From: Methanosarcinales archaeon
GTDB lineage: Archaea > Halobacteriota > Methanosarcinia > Methanosarcinales > Methanogasteraceae
NCBI GenBank assembly: GCA_030640725.1
Contig: DAOWIV010000199.1
Span: forward strand, 1 to 10,178
Direction: 5' to 3'
DNA length: 10,178 nt
A program made the translations under genes and the position numbers. A model generated the notes under the pieces. The model had not been told where the DNA came from. It did no database searches and saw nothing but the letters and a program-made list of their open reading frames with translations. Positions 1 through 6,541 of this stretch are shown here, piece after piece. Each line of letters starts with the position of its first letter. The stretch's first letter is position 1.

Positions 1-1045
1 CCTCACCGGGCATTTCTTCCAGCCTTGATGATATTTCCCGCATGGCTTCGGCCCACCTGCTGGTACTGTCAGCCATCAGTGATACATCGAATCCCATGTC
101 CCTGTAATATTCGGCAATAGTCATGCCGGTATATACACTGGATTCCCTGGCTGCCACAGGCATATTACTGGTGTTGGCGATAAGCACGGTCCGCTCCATC
201 AGGGGACGGCCGGTCTTTGGGTCTTCCAGTTCAGGGAACTCGGTGAGCACATCAGCCATCTCGTTACCCCTTTCACCACAGCCGATATAGACCACGATCT
301 CGGTATCGCTCCATTTTGCAAGCTGCTGCTGTGTTACGGTCTTTCCACTCCCGAAAGGTCCTGGAATCGCCGCAGTACCACCTTTTGCAACCGGGAAGAG
401 TCCGTCGAGGATCCGTTGTCCGGTGATCAGTGGCACATCAGGCATCAGTTTCTTGCTAACTGGTCTTGGCGCACGGACGGGCCACTTCTGCATCAGTGTG
501 AGTTCGGTTCCATCTGTAAGCCTGCATACGCACTTAGTCACTGTAAACGATCCTTTTTCGATCTTGTCAACGACGCCTGACACATTCGGTGGAACCATGA
601 TCCTGTGCTCGATATTATGAGTCTCCTGAACCGTTCCGATGATGTCCCCGCCTTTCACGCTAGTGCCTTCTGTAACAACCGGCACAAAGTCCCACTTCTT
701 CTCCCGGTCCAGCCCCGTAGCAGTAACACCGCGCTCGATGAAATCGCTATCCATCTTATCCATGAGCACCGGAAGCGGGCGCTGGATACCGTCGTAGATG
801 CTCTCAAGGAGCCCTGGTCCCAGTTCGACTGAGAGTGGCATATTCGTATTCTCAACAGGTTCTCCCGGCGCGATGCCTGACGTATCCTCATACACCTGAA
901 TGGTCGATTTGTCGCCCTCGATACCGATTACCTCGCCCATGAGTCCTTCGTTACCGATCTTGACAACATCATACATCTTTGTGGGCACATCGATGACCGT
1001 CACGACCGGTCCTGCCACCCGATATATCGTTCCTTTTATTTCCAA
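1..1045 (-). CDS. atpA: A-type ATP synthase subunit A (catalytic), C-terminus cut by window edge
   Basis: Catalytic subunit of the membrane-bound archaeal A1Ao ATP synthase; it binds and turns over ATP in the A3B3 head. The 348 visible codons open with MEIKGTIYRVAGPVV, the typical N-terminal barrel. The P-loop GPFGSGKT is at residues 229-236, and the conserved MADSTSRWAEAMRE stretch is near the cut end. About 230 C-terminal residues are missing because the gene runs off the left edge. No ATG fits. The only start that gives the family N-terminus is TTG at 1045-1043, preceded by the ribosome-site-like GGTAGGTG, which lies inside the end of atpF. The 10-base overlap with atpF suggests translational coupling. 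The family assignment is certain; the TTG start is inferred from alignment with the known N-terminus. Confidence 0.96.
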   Translation of the reverse strand, partial: MEIKGTIYRVAGPVVTVIDVPTKMYDVVKIGNEGLMGEVIGIEGDKSTIQVYEDTSGIAPGEPVENTNMPLSVELGPGLLESIYDGIQRPLPVLMDKMDSDFIERGVTATGLDREKKWDFVPVVTEGTSVKGGDIIGTVQETHNIEHRIMVPPNVSGVVDKIEKGSFTVTKCVCRLTDGTELTLMQKWPVRAPRPVSKKLMPDVPLITGQRILDGLFPVAKGGTAAIPGPFGSGKTVTQQQLAKWSDTEIVVYIGCGERGNEMADVLTEFPELEDPKTGRPLMERTVLIANTSNMPVAARESSVYTGMTIAEYYRDMGFDVSLMADSTSRWAEAMREISSRLEEMPGE

Positions 1046-1332
1046 AGATCAACACCTACCGCTTTCTTGATTTTTTCTCTTAACTGAGTCGTCTCGCCGC
1101 CCCCGACCAGAACCACCGTCGGCTCGATCGATTCATCGAGCTCTGACTGCAGCGCCTCCGGAAGAAGCGAGACATCATCGTTATGCATGATCAGTATTCC
1201 GATATCGGGGTCTTCGAGTGCCTGATGCACCATCGAAGTTATAGTTCCCTCATCGACTTCATGCGTCTTTCTTATACCTGCAAGCCTGAATCCAAACGTA
1301 AAATCACCGCGTCCGATTACTGCGAGTTCCAT
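1036..1332 (-). CDS. atpF: A-type ATP synthase subunit F
   Basis: Small central-stalk subunit of the A1Ao ATP synthase, 98 residues, a normal length for the family. The N-terminus MELAVIGRGDFTFGFRLAGI and the following KTHEV are diagnostic of V/A-type subunit F. The middle has the hydrophobic strand IGILIMHNDD, and the C-terminal half carries the helix LREKIKKAVG. The ATG at 1332 is preceded by GGTGAT three bases upstream. Its stop overlaps the TTG start of atpA. In most methanogens subunit C is encoded directly upstream of F. Here the upstream 500 bases hold no such gene, so atpF appears to head its own transcript. Confidence 0.95.
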   Translation of the reverse strand: MELAVIGRGDFTFGFRLAGIRKTHEVDEGTITSMVHQALEDPDIGILIMHNDDVSLLPEALQSELDESIEPTVVLVGGGETTQLREKIKKAVGVDLWK

Positions 1333-1369
1333 TACATCACCAATTATTGATATATTCTAACGTTCTAAT

Positions 1370-1386
1370 AGGATAATTATAATCAA
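1370..1386 (-). promoter_or_regulatory. Candidate TATA box for atpF-atpA
   Basis: Read on the minus strand, GATTATAATTATC lies about 40-50 bases upstream of the atpF ATG. That would place a transcription start roughly 20 bases ahead of the GGTGAT ribosome site. A second AT-rich candidate, TTTAAGTACTTTA at 1464-1476, would give a leader of over 100 bases. This is judged by eye only. Confidence 0.3.
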
Positions 1387-1762
1387 ACCGTCTATACAAA
1401 TAGAATTCGCCTCTTGCTATTGGTTTTGTGTATTTTCTGGTTCACGGTCTCAAATATGTCGGTAAAGTACTTAAACATTGTTTTGGCGGGGGGTTGGCAT
1501 GGATGTGCCCACGGATTTTGGCTCAGGGGTTCAGGTATCCTTCACACCGCCACAAACCCGAGCTTTTTCAGGTAGTGTCCTACTATACAATAGTTTAGCA
1601 TAGCATGCATTATAATCGAACATGGGAACAATTGGATTGATGAAATCAGTGTAATCCGCGTTGATATGTATATACTGTGTCTAAAAACCCTTATTCGACA
1701 CATATTTGCACATACTACAAAGCACAGCCGTTGGCATGAACACGGATCAAGGTTTTTTTTGC

Positions 1763-1798
1763 ATAACCCAGGGATTTGTCTAAAGACCCCTCGCGACA
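1763..1798 (+). repeat. Dispersed intergenic repeat, copy A
   Basis: The first 25 bases (1763-1787) match 6967-6990 with one substitution and one single-base gap. The last 19 bases, CTAAAGACCCCTCGCGACA at 1780-1798, recur exactly on the opposite strand at 8042-8060. The core GTCTAAAGAC is self-complementary with arms GTCT/AGAC, so a small hairpin is possible. It lies in non-coding DNA, like the other copies. Confidence 0.7.
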
Positions 1799-1841
1799 TC
1801 GATATTAGCATAAAGGGGATAGAACCTGAGGTTTTCTTTAA

Positions 1842-1955
1842 ATTTATGAGGAGTTGCTGCTTGAGATTCCAAAACGCATAGCTCTGGTTAATCGGAGTAA
1901 GGGCAATCTATTTAACAGATTGGTAGGAAAAGAAGGGATGAAATTGTATGGCTGA
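1842..1955 (+). pseudogene. Possible C-terminal remnant of an MNT-type nucleotidyltransferase
   Basis: Open frame of 37 codons starting after an in-frame TAA at 1839 and ending in TGA at 1953. A ribosome-site-like GAGGAG precedes TTG at 1854, so a 33-residue product is conceivable. The tail NRLVGKEGMKLYG resembles the EG-x-x-LYG ending common in minimal nucleotidyltransferase (MntA-like) antitoxins. It overlaps the next frame by 8 bases (ATGGCTGA), the order and coupling usual for MNT-HEPN pairs. The nucleotidyltransferase core with its GSxxxG motif is absent upstream, so this would be a decayed fragment. The assignment rests on a short tail and on context, and chance resemblance cannot be excluded. 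Confidence 0.35.
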
Positions 1956-2067
1956 TTTAAGAGAAAATGTTGATGTGGAGATGGAAAATATCTCTTCTGT
2001 TCTCTCCCCGGGGTTAGAAAAGATTAAAGATAAGTCCAACGAAAACGCAGCCCCTCTGCGGGGGTAG
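1948..2067 (+). pseudogene. 39-codon ORF resembling the N-terminus of a HepT-like (HEPN) protein, truncated at tRNA-Leu
   Basis: Begins with ATG at 1948, preceded by GGGATGA about seven bases upstream, and reads MADLRENVDVEMENISSVL, then a lysine/asparagine-rich stretch. The LREN-x-(DE)-x-E-x-ENI helix is like the first helix of HepT-like proteins, which are normally over 100 residues. Here the frame ends in a TAG formed by bases 8-10 of the tRNA-Leu gene, so the rest of the protein is missing. It overlaps the preceding nucleotidyltransferase-like tail, as expected for an MNT-HEPN (type VII) toxin-antitoxin pair. The HEPN catalytic RxxxxxH motif, which would lie further on, is not present. 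Most likely a non-functional remnant; an unrelated small protein is the alternative. Confidence 0.35.
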
Positions 2068-2142
2068 CCAAGCCAGGTCAACGGCGCAGGACTTAAGATC
2101 CTGTTGTGAAGACATTCGAGGGTTCAAATCCCTCCCCCCGCA
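2058..2142 (+). tRNA. tRNA-Leu (anticodon UAA)
   Basis: An 85-base class II tRNA. Acceptor stem GCGGGGG (2058-2064) pairs with CCCCCGC (2135-2141), followed by discriminator A at 2142; CCA is not encoded. The D arm has stem GCC/GGC. The anticodon stem CAGGA/TCCTG closes the loop CTTAAGA, giving anticodon TAA (reads UUA). A long variable arm follows, then a T arm with stem GAGGG/CCCTC and loop TTCAAAT. No intron is seen. ATTAAAGAT about 26-35 bases upstream could be its TATA box, which lies inside the HepT-like open frame. T5 directly after the gene (2143-2147) could terminate transcription before the convergent dtdA. Confidence 0.97.
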
Positions 2143-2175
2143 TTTTTCCCGCTATTCCTTACCGTTTCACAGCCG

Positions 2176-3054
2176 TCACCCAAAACGCTCCCGAATTACG
2201 CTTTCTCGCAGGACTTCATACCCGAGATCCTCAATCACGGCGCTGATGCGGTTTCGCTGGGCAGCATTCATCGACTTCCGGTCAAAGTACGCAAAATCCG
2301 CGCCGGATTTCTCAAGCGCTTCAAGGATCAGTCCGTCATCGAGGCTGTCCAGTTGATATTTGGGGAAGTTGTGCCCGAATGTGATCTCGGTCTCAAAGAT
2401 CAGTTTTGTCTGCCTTGGCGCATAATGCCCCCCGCCAAAGCCGACTGCAACCGGGGCGGCGGACTCAGGCTCACGCGGACCTGTACCCCCACCCACACCC
2501 ACACCCATGCTCACACCCATGTTCATACATATATCCAGAATCGCGCTGGCAACGATCCTGCCTGCATCCCGGTCAACCCATTCTGCCTCACCGCTGCCGA
2601 TCTCGACATATATCGATGGCACAAAGAGTGCGGTCGGTCCGTGGTGTGTCGATTCCATAGAGACCTCATAATCAGTACCGGTTGCAAGATCGCGCACCGA
2701 TTTGAGGAACGATTTTAGTGCCTGCGGCGCTGCCGGGGCGAGTTCACGGGGATTTCCGCCAAATTTAGCGTCCCCGACGTTTCCTGTAAAATGGGCGGAG
2801 AACAACCGTTGTCCATTGTCGCTTTTGTGTTTTGATGCAAAGATGATCGTGTCTGTCGGAAGTCCCCGTCTCTCAAGTTCCGAATCGATGTGATCGCAGA
2901 AGATATGGAGTTTCTCGACCGTAACGATTCTGAACCCATCGGATTCGTAGACCTCTCCATCATGCGCCCAGTCGTGGAGTGTGATTAAGTTTTCTTTGAT
3001 GTTCATGCTTGCCTGATCGGCTGCGGAACAGAGTATTGTGGTTTTTTTATTCAT
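2176..3054 (-). CDS. dtdA: D-aminoacyl-tRNA deacylase (DTD2 / GEK1 type)
   Basis: Hydrolyses D-amino acids from mischarged tRNAs, a quality-control enzyme of archaea and plants. The 292-residue product carries the family blocks SKHKSDNG (74-81), HFTGN (88-92), ESTHHGPT (134-141) and GFGGGHYAPR (205-214), whose histidines belong to the metal-dependent active site. Start: a longer frame opens with GTG at 3066, but ATG at 3054 is preceded by GGTGA eight bases upstream, and that GTG lies within this ribosome site, so ATG is preferred. Residues about 177-196 form a Met/Gly/Val-rich insert encoded by CACACC-like tandem repeats, unusual for the family. It lies downstream of aroA on the same strand but 149 bases away, so it may have its own promoter. 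Confidence 0.93.
   Translation of the reverse strand: MNKKTTILCSAADQASMNIKENLITLHDWAHDGEVYESDGFRIVTVEKLHIFCDHIDSELERRGLPTDTIIFASKHKSDNGQRLFSAHFTGNVGDAKFGGNPRELAPAAPQALKSFLKSVRDLATGTDYEVSMESTHHGPTALFVPSIYVEIGSGEAEWVDRDAGRIVASAILDICMNMGVSMGVGVGGGTGPREPESAAPVAVGFGGGHYAPRQTKLIFETEITFGHNFPKYQLDSLDDGLILEALEKSGADFAYFDRKSMNAAQRNRISAVIEDLGYEVLRESVIRERFG
2486..2526. repeat. Short tandem (CCCACA/CACACC-like) repeat inside dtdA
   Basis: The plus strand shows imperfect repeats of CCCACA and ACACCCATG. On the coding strand they give the low-complexity run NMGVSMGVGVGGGTG just before the conserved GFGGGHYAPR block. The reading frame is kept, so this looks like slippage-type expansion of a surface loop. Confidence 0.7.
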
Positions 3055-3136
3055 GGTTGTGCTCACCCGGGCGTGTGTCTCTGGTGGATTTTGTGATCAT
3101 CTCGTTATGCGGCATCGGTAATGAAAGTAGTACGGC

Positions 3137-3172
3137 GCCTGAAGACGCCCATGAAAACCGCAGTTTATGCCG
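3137..3172 (+). repeat. Dispersed intergenic repeat, copy B (shortened)
   Basis: Lies in the 149-base gap between aroA and dtdA. CGCAGTTTATGCCG at 3159-3172 occurs exactly on the opposite strand at 8007-8020. The preceding CCTGAAGACGCCCATG parallels CCTAAAGACCCC and CCCATG in that copy, with internal material missing. The same core CT(A/G)AAGAC is present in all four copies. Confidence 0.5.
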
Positions 3173-3203
3173 GTGCTTGCATAAGTATGCTCCCGCATCC
3201 GGC

Positions 3204-4508
3204 TCAAGTGTCGGCGGATTGACATACCGAAACCCCCGCGCCAAGCCGCTCCATATCCCGGGCAAACCCCGGATACGAGACCGCAACCGATTCCGCGGTG
3301 TCAATCTCCGTATCGCCGGCAACCAGCCCAGCAACAGCAAGCGACATCACGATCCTGTGATCATCCCAGCCGTGAAGCGACGCGCCCCTCACCTCGCCGC
3401 CACGAATCACGAGTTCATCCTCCTTCTCGACGATATCAGCGCCCATCTTCGCAAGCTCGATTACCATCGCATGTAGCCGGTCGGTCTCCTTGTACCTGAC
3501 ATGCGATGCATTTACGATCCGCATCTCGCCTGCTGCACACGCGCCGAGCACCGCAAGCGTCGGCACGAGATCCGGCGTTCTGCCGACATCGACCGTGACA
3601 CCGTGTAGATCGCTTTTAGTGACCTTAACTTCGCCCGTCTTCTGATTCCAGACGATATCCGCACCCATCTCCTCAAGAATCCGGATGATCGCTGAATCAC
3701 CCTGCGCCGACGGATATAGATTCCGGACCGTGACGTGATCGCCTGCGAGCGCGCCTGCTGCAAGCAGGTACGATGACGACGAGAAATCCCCTGGCACTGT
3801 GTATCTCTTGAGATCAAACGTCTGATTTCCCTTGATTACGAACCTCAGACCACCGGAATCATCTCTTTCGTCGATCACGATCCCTGCCTCGCGGAGCACT
3901 TCGAGCGTGACATCCACATAAGGTCTCGACTTGAGTTCGCCCTCCACCAAAATCGTGGAATCTTCGTTTGCAAGCGGACATGCAATCAGGAGCGCAGAGA
4001 TGAATTGCGAACTGATTGAGCCGCTGATTCGTGTGCTTCCGCCTTTGAGCGGGCCTCGCACCACAATCGGAGCAGTCCCGTCTCCTTTTGTCGAGAATAC
4101 GTCCGCACCAAGGTCAGTGAGCGCACGGAGGAGCGGGTCATTCGGGCGCGTTCTGATCGATGCGTCGCCTGTGAGGACGCTTGTTCCCGGCGCAAGCGAT
4201 GTTATCGCCGTAAAGAACCGGAGGGTCGTTCCCGAGTTCAAGACATCGATCACGTCATCAGGCACCACCGGGCGTGGCACGCCTCTTATGGTCAGCAAGT
4301 CCCCCGACTCTGATACACTCACCTCAGCACCAATGCTCCTTGATGCGGATATCGTCGCCCTCACGTCTGCCGAGAGGAGCGGATATGCGATCTCAGACCT
4401 GTTTGACAGGGCGGCGATCGCGATCGCCCGGTGGCTATAACTCTTGGACGGTGGCGCAGGAATTGTGCCTGTGATCGTTGACTGATCGATGTTGAGACGA
4501 GTGTTCAT
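3204..4508 (-). CDS. aroA: 3-phosphoshikimate 1-carboxyvinyltransferase (EPSP synthase)
   Basis: Sixth step of the shikimate pathway: transfers enolpyruvyl from PEP to shikimate-3-phosphate, giving EPSP, the precursor of chorismate and aromatic amino acids; cytosolic. 434 residues, full length. Substrate-binding block PPSKSYSHRA is at 19-28 with catalytic Lys22. The PEP-binding block LNSGTTLR is at 91-98, in the NSGTT form rather than the NAGTA form of E. coli AroA. TPDLVPTL, KETDRL and DDHRIVMS follow in the C-terminal half. ATG at 4508 lies about 23 bases downstream of a TATA box at 4531-4538, so the mRNA is probably leaderless. It is divergent from the histidine kinase operon and shares that TATA element. 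No other shikimate gene is in the window. Confidence 0.97.
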   Translation of the reverse strand: MNTRLNIDQSTITGTIPAPPSKSYSHRAIAIAALSNRSEIAYPLLSADVRATISASRSIGAEVSVSESGDLLTIRGVPRPVVPDDVIDVLNSGTTLRFFTAITSLAPGTSVLTGDASIRTRPNDPLLRALTDLGADVFSTKGDGTAPIVVRGPLKGGSTRISGSISSQFISALLIACPLANEDSTILVEGELKSRPYVDVTLEVLREAGIVIDERDDSGGLRFVIKGNQTFDLKRYTVPGDFSSSSYLLAAGALAGDHVTVRNLYPSAQGDSAIIRILEEMGADIVWNQKTGEVKVTKSDLHGVTVDVGRTPDLVPTLAVLGACAAGEMRIVNASHVRYKETDRLHAMVIELAKMGADIVEKEDELVIRGGEVRGASLHGWDDHRIVMSLAVAGLVAGDTEIDTAESVAVSYPGFARDMERLGAGVSVCQSADT

Positions 4509-4525
4509 GACATCTGTTCAACTGC

Positions 4526-4540
4526 AAATATTTATAAACA
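4526..4540. promoter_or_regulatory. Shared bidirectional TATA element between aroA and the histidine kinase operon
   Basis: AAATATTTATAAACA contains TTTATAAA (4531-4538), an 8-base perfect palindrome and therefore a TATA box on both strands. On the minus strand, 22-26 bases beyond it is the aroA ATG (4508), giving a leaderless message. On the plus strand the same distance gives a start near 4560-4564, just ahead of the kinase ATG at 4579. No other TATA-like sequence was seen between the two genes. Confidence 0.6.
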
Positions 4541-4578
4541 TTCCATACGATATGTATACAGGGGCCAATCGCGTGGAT

Positions 4579-5859
4579 ATGATCAATATAGTACAGGGGC
4601 TTGGCGTCGGCATTTGTGTCCTTGATATGGATATGCGAATACGGTATGTCAATGACTGGTATGTACACGTATTCGGCGACGATACGGGTAAGTATTACTA
4701 CGAGCGGTGCGGGTATGAACCAGGTATCCATGACCGCATCTCAATGTCATTTGAACAGAACAAACCAGTAACCATCGTCCAGACCATGCGCGGTAAGGAT
4801 GGCAGAAAGTTTGACGCAATGCTTTCGATCAAGCCGCTTGTCGATTCCTTTGACAAAACGTTTGCAGCCATCGAAATCGTGCAGGATGTTGCCGCTTACA
4901 CGAGTATAATCAACGGGATCAAGAATATATTAACCAACGAGCAGATTGATGCGCCTTTTGGCATATATGTGCGGGACAATGATGGAAGGCTTGCCATCAT
5001 CGATCAGGCGCCTATCCTGCCGACATTCGATCTCCCTTACGAGACCGACCTGCTCGGACCACCCCCCGTGATATTTGGGCGATTTGAAGAGCACAGGGAG
5101 TGTATATCCGGCATCTCTGAGTTGAGCAAGGTGACTGAGGAGCTGACACAGTCGAACACCGAGCTTACCGATCTTATCCGGACGAGGGACGATGTCCTGA
5201 ACACGGTGGCGCACGAACTGCGAAATCCGATCACCGCCATCCATGCGTACGCCGAAATGCTACATGGCGAACGGTTCGGCAGCCTGAATGAGAAGCAAAG
5301 AAACGCCCTTGCCAAGATCCTCAAGAACAGCGATAACATCACATATCTGATCAATGATATACTTGATGTCAGCAAGATCCGGTCAGGAAAACTCACTCTA
5401 AACCTTGAAGAGGTCGATATAACCGGGATGATCGATGAGATTGTGGGCAACATAAGATCGCTTGCAGATAAGAAGAACATCAGTCTGGACGTTGACCGAG
5501 GGGGCATGCTTTCGGCTAAAATCGACCGTGACCATGTTTCAAGGTCGGTCATCAACCTGATCGATAATGCGATCAAATTCACGCCGGAAGGCGGATGTAT
5601 TCGGGTCACGGCAAGGGATGTCAGAGACGTCATCGAAATCGCGGTATCCGACAATGGCATCGGGATTGCTGCTGACAAACTGACACGGGTGTTCGAGGAG
5701 TTTGAGCAGGCAGGATATCACGAGGGTACAGGTCTTGGGCTTGCGATCGTGAAGAAGATCGCCGAGTTACATCACGGATTGCTCGAAATACAGAGCGAAG
5801 AAGGCATTGGAAGCACCTTCACCATCATATTACCAAAAGGTGGTTTAATTGAGAATTAA
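4579..5859 (+). CDS. Soluble PAS-domain sensor histidine kinase
   Basis: Two-component sensor that would autophosphorylate on a histidine and pass the phosphate to a partner. An N-terminal PAS domain covers roughly residues 3-115 (GVGICVLDMDMRIRYVND). A less clear linker, possibly a degenerate second PAS, leads to a coiled-coil (about 175-205). HisKA follows with the H-box VAHELRNP (phospho-acceptor His212), then the ATPase domain with N-box NLIDNAIKF (326-334), DNGIGI (358-363) and GTGLGLA (383-389). There is no membrane segment and no receiver domain, so it is a cytoplasmic sensor. The frame is open from ATG 4489, but the TATA box at 4531-4538 puts transcription start near 4560, so ATG 4579 is chosen; ATG 4552 is an alternative. 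Its stop overlaps the KaiC-like gene by 11 bases. No response regulator gene is visible. Confidence 0.92.
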   Translation: MINIVQGLGVGICVLDMDMRIRYVNDWYVHVFGDDTGKYYYERCGYEPGIHDRISMSFEQNKPVTIVQTMRGKDGRKFDAMLSIKPLVDSFDKTFAAIEIVQDVAAYTSIINGIKNILTNEQIDAPFGIYVRDNDGRLAIIDQAPILPTFDLPYETDLLGPPPVIFGRFEEHRECISGISELSKVTEELTQSNTELTDLIRTRDDVLNTVAHELRNPITAIHAYAEMLHGERFGSLNEKQRNALAKILKNSDNITYLINDILDVSKIRSGKLTLNLEEVDITGMIDEIVGNIRSLADKKNISLDVDRGGMLSAKIDRDHVSRSVINLIDNAIKFTPEGGCIRVTARDVRDVIEIAVSDNGIGIAADKLTRVFEEFEQAGYHEGTGLGLAIVKKIAELHHGLLEIQSEEGIGSTFTIILPKGGLIEN

Positions 5860-6535
5860 AATAGGAATAAAAGGATTTGATGACGTAATCCATGGTGGGC
5901 TTGTCAAGAACCGGATTTATGTATTGAGCGGACCTCCTGGCAGCGGAAAAACTACGTTTGGCGTCCAGTTTCTGGCGTATGGGGCAAGCACCGGTATGCC
6001 CGGGCTCTATGTGTCGCTTACGCGTGGTGCAGGGACAACTCTTGAAAACATGTCCGGATATAACATGAATATACCGGTGCTGACCGGGCGAGACGTATTG
6101 TTCTTCAGGGACGTTAAATCAGTACCGGATTATGCAGATTCTGATACGAGCATCAGTCCGTCCATCGTCTATGCGGAGATTCTGGACTTTGTAAACAGGC
6201 ATTCGATCAAGCGTCTGGTGATCGATTCGATGTCCACGCTGCGTTTCAGCATCAATGATCAGACGTCAAAGGATATGGAGATCGGACGGTTTATACAAAA
6301 TTTAAGCCTGCTGGACTGCACAACAATCCTGATTTCAGAGATGGTCGATCCGAGCACCTACTCTACAGAGCAGTACGCCTGTGACGGGCTTGTTTTTCTC
6401 CATAATTTCATGCGCGGCAGGTCGATGACCCGCGCCATACAGATCATCAAGATGTGCGGAACCGCTCACGACTGTGAGATGCGAAAACTCGAGTTCACGG
6501 CAGACGGACTGCGTATTTCAGGTAAAATCGTGTAA
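5849..6535 (+). CDS. KaiC-like RecA-superfamily ATPase (single domain)
   Basis: A 228-residue single KaiC domain. Opening GIKGFDDVIHGGL is the family N-terminus. Walker A is GPPGSGKTT (28-36, Lys34) and Walker B is RLVIDSMS with Asp126. The C-terminal IIKMCGT and LEFTADGLRI also fit the family. At the place where KaiC has its paired catalytic glutamates, about 25 residues after the Walker A lysine, this protein reads YVSLTRGAG, with no acidic residue. It may therefore bind ATP but hydrolyse it poorly. The start is TTG at 5849, preceded by AAGGTGG five bases upstream, and overlaps the kinase gene by 11 bases, so the two are translationally coupled. Partnership with the kinase is inferred from this arrangement. 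It is not RadA (no N-terminal HhH domain). Confidence 0.9.
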   Translation: MRIKIGIKGFDDVIHGGLVKNRIYVLSGPPGSGKTTFGVQFLAYGASTGMPGLYVSLTRGAGTTLENMSGYNMNIPVLTGRDVLFFRDVKSVPDYADSDTSISPSIVYAEILDFVNRHSIKRLVIDSMSTLRFSINDQTSKDMEIGRFIQNLSLLDCTTILISEMVDPSTYSTEQYACDGLVFLHNFMRGRSMTRAIQIIKMCGTAHDCEMRKLEFTADGLRISGKIV

Positions 6536-6541
6536 AAAGGT

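Larger units (their letters stand above)
1333..1841. other. Intergenic region without a credible gene
   Basis: About 500 bases between atpF and the toxin-antitoxin-like remnant. The only open frames are two on opposite strands that overlap each other (1542-1811 minus and 1666-1881 plus). Both have low-complexity, cysteine- and histidine-rich translations, no ribosome site and no recognisable domain, so neither is called. The region carries one copy of the dispersed repeat (1763-1798), a run of eight T at 1753-1760 and AT-rich stretches. A decayed mobile element is possible, but no transposase trace or convincing terminal repeats were seen. Confidence 0.5.

Noticed and set aside
1542..1881. 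Open frames on both strands (1542-1811 minus, 1666-1881 plus)
   Set aside because: They overlap each other, lack ribosome sites and domains, and part of their sequence is the dispersed repeat. The motif MSRGVFR recurs at 8041 only because of that repeat.
1904..1922. Inverted repeat CAATCT-N7-AGATTG over a TATTTAA sequence as an operator
   Set aside because: It lies inside the nucleotidyltransferase-like open frame and may be a chance match. It is too weak to call as a regulatory site.
2486..2526. CACACC repeats as a CRISPR or regulatory array
   Set aside because: Units are only 6-9 bases with no spacers, and they lie in frame inside dtdA as a protein low-complexity loop.
3931..4440. 169-codon frame antisense to aroA
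   Set aside because: It lies entirely within aroA, whose active-site motifs are intact, and has no independent start signals.
5037..5678. 213-codon frame antisense to the histidine kinase
   Set aside because: It mirrors the kinase codons across the HisKA and ATPase domains. The serine/arginine-rich translation is typical of a shadow frame.
5849..6535. Possibility that the KaiC-like gene is RadA or another recombinase
   Set aside because: There is no N-terminal HhH or zinc domain, it is short, and the GIKGFDDVIHGGL start and operon context fit single-domain KaiC proteins.
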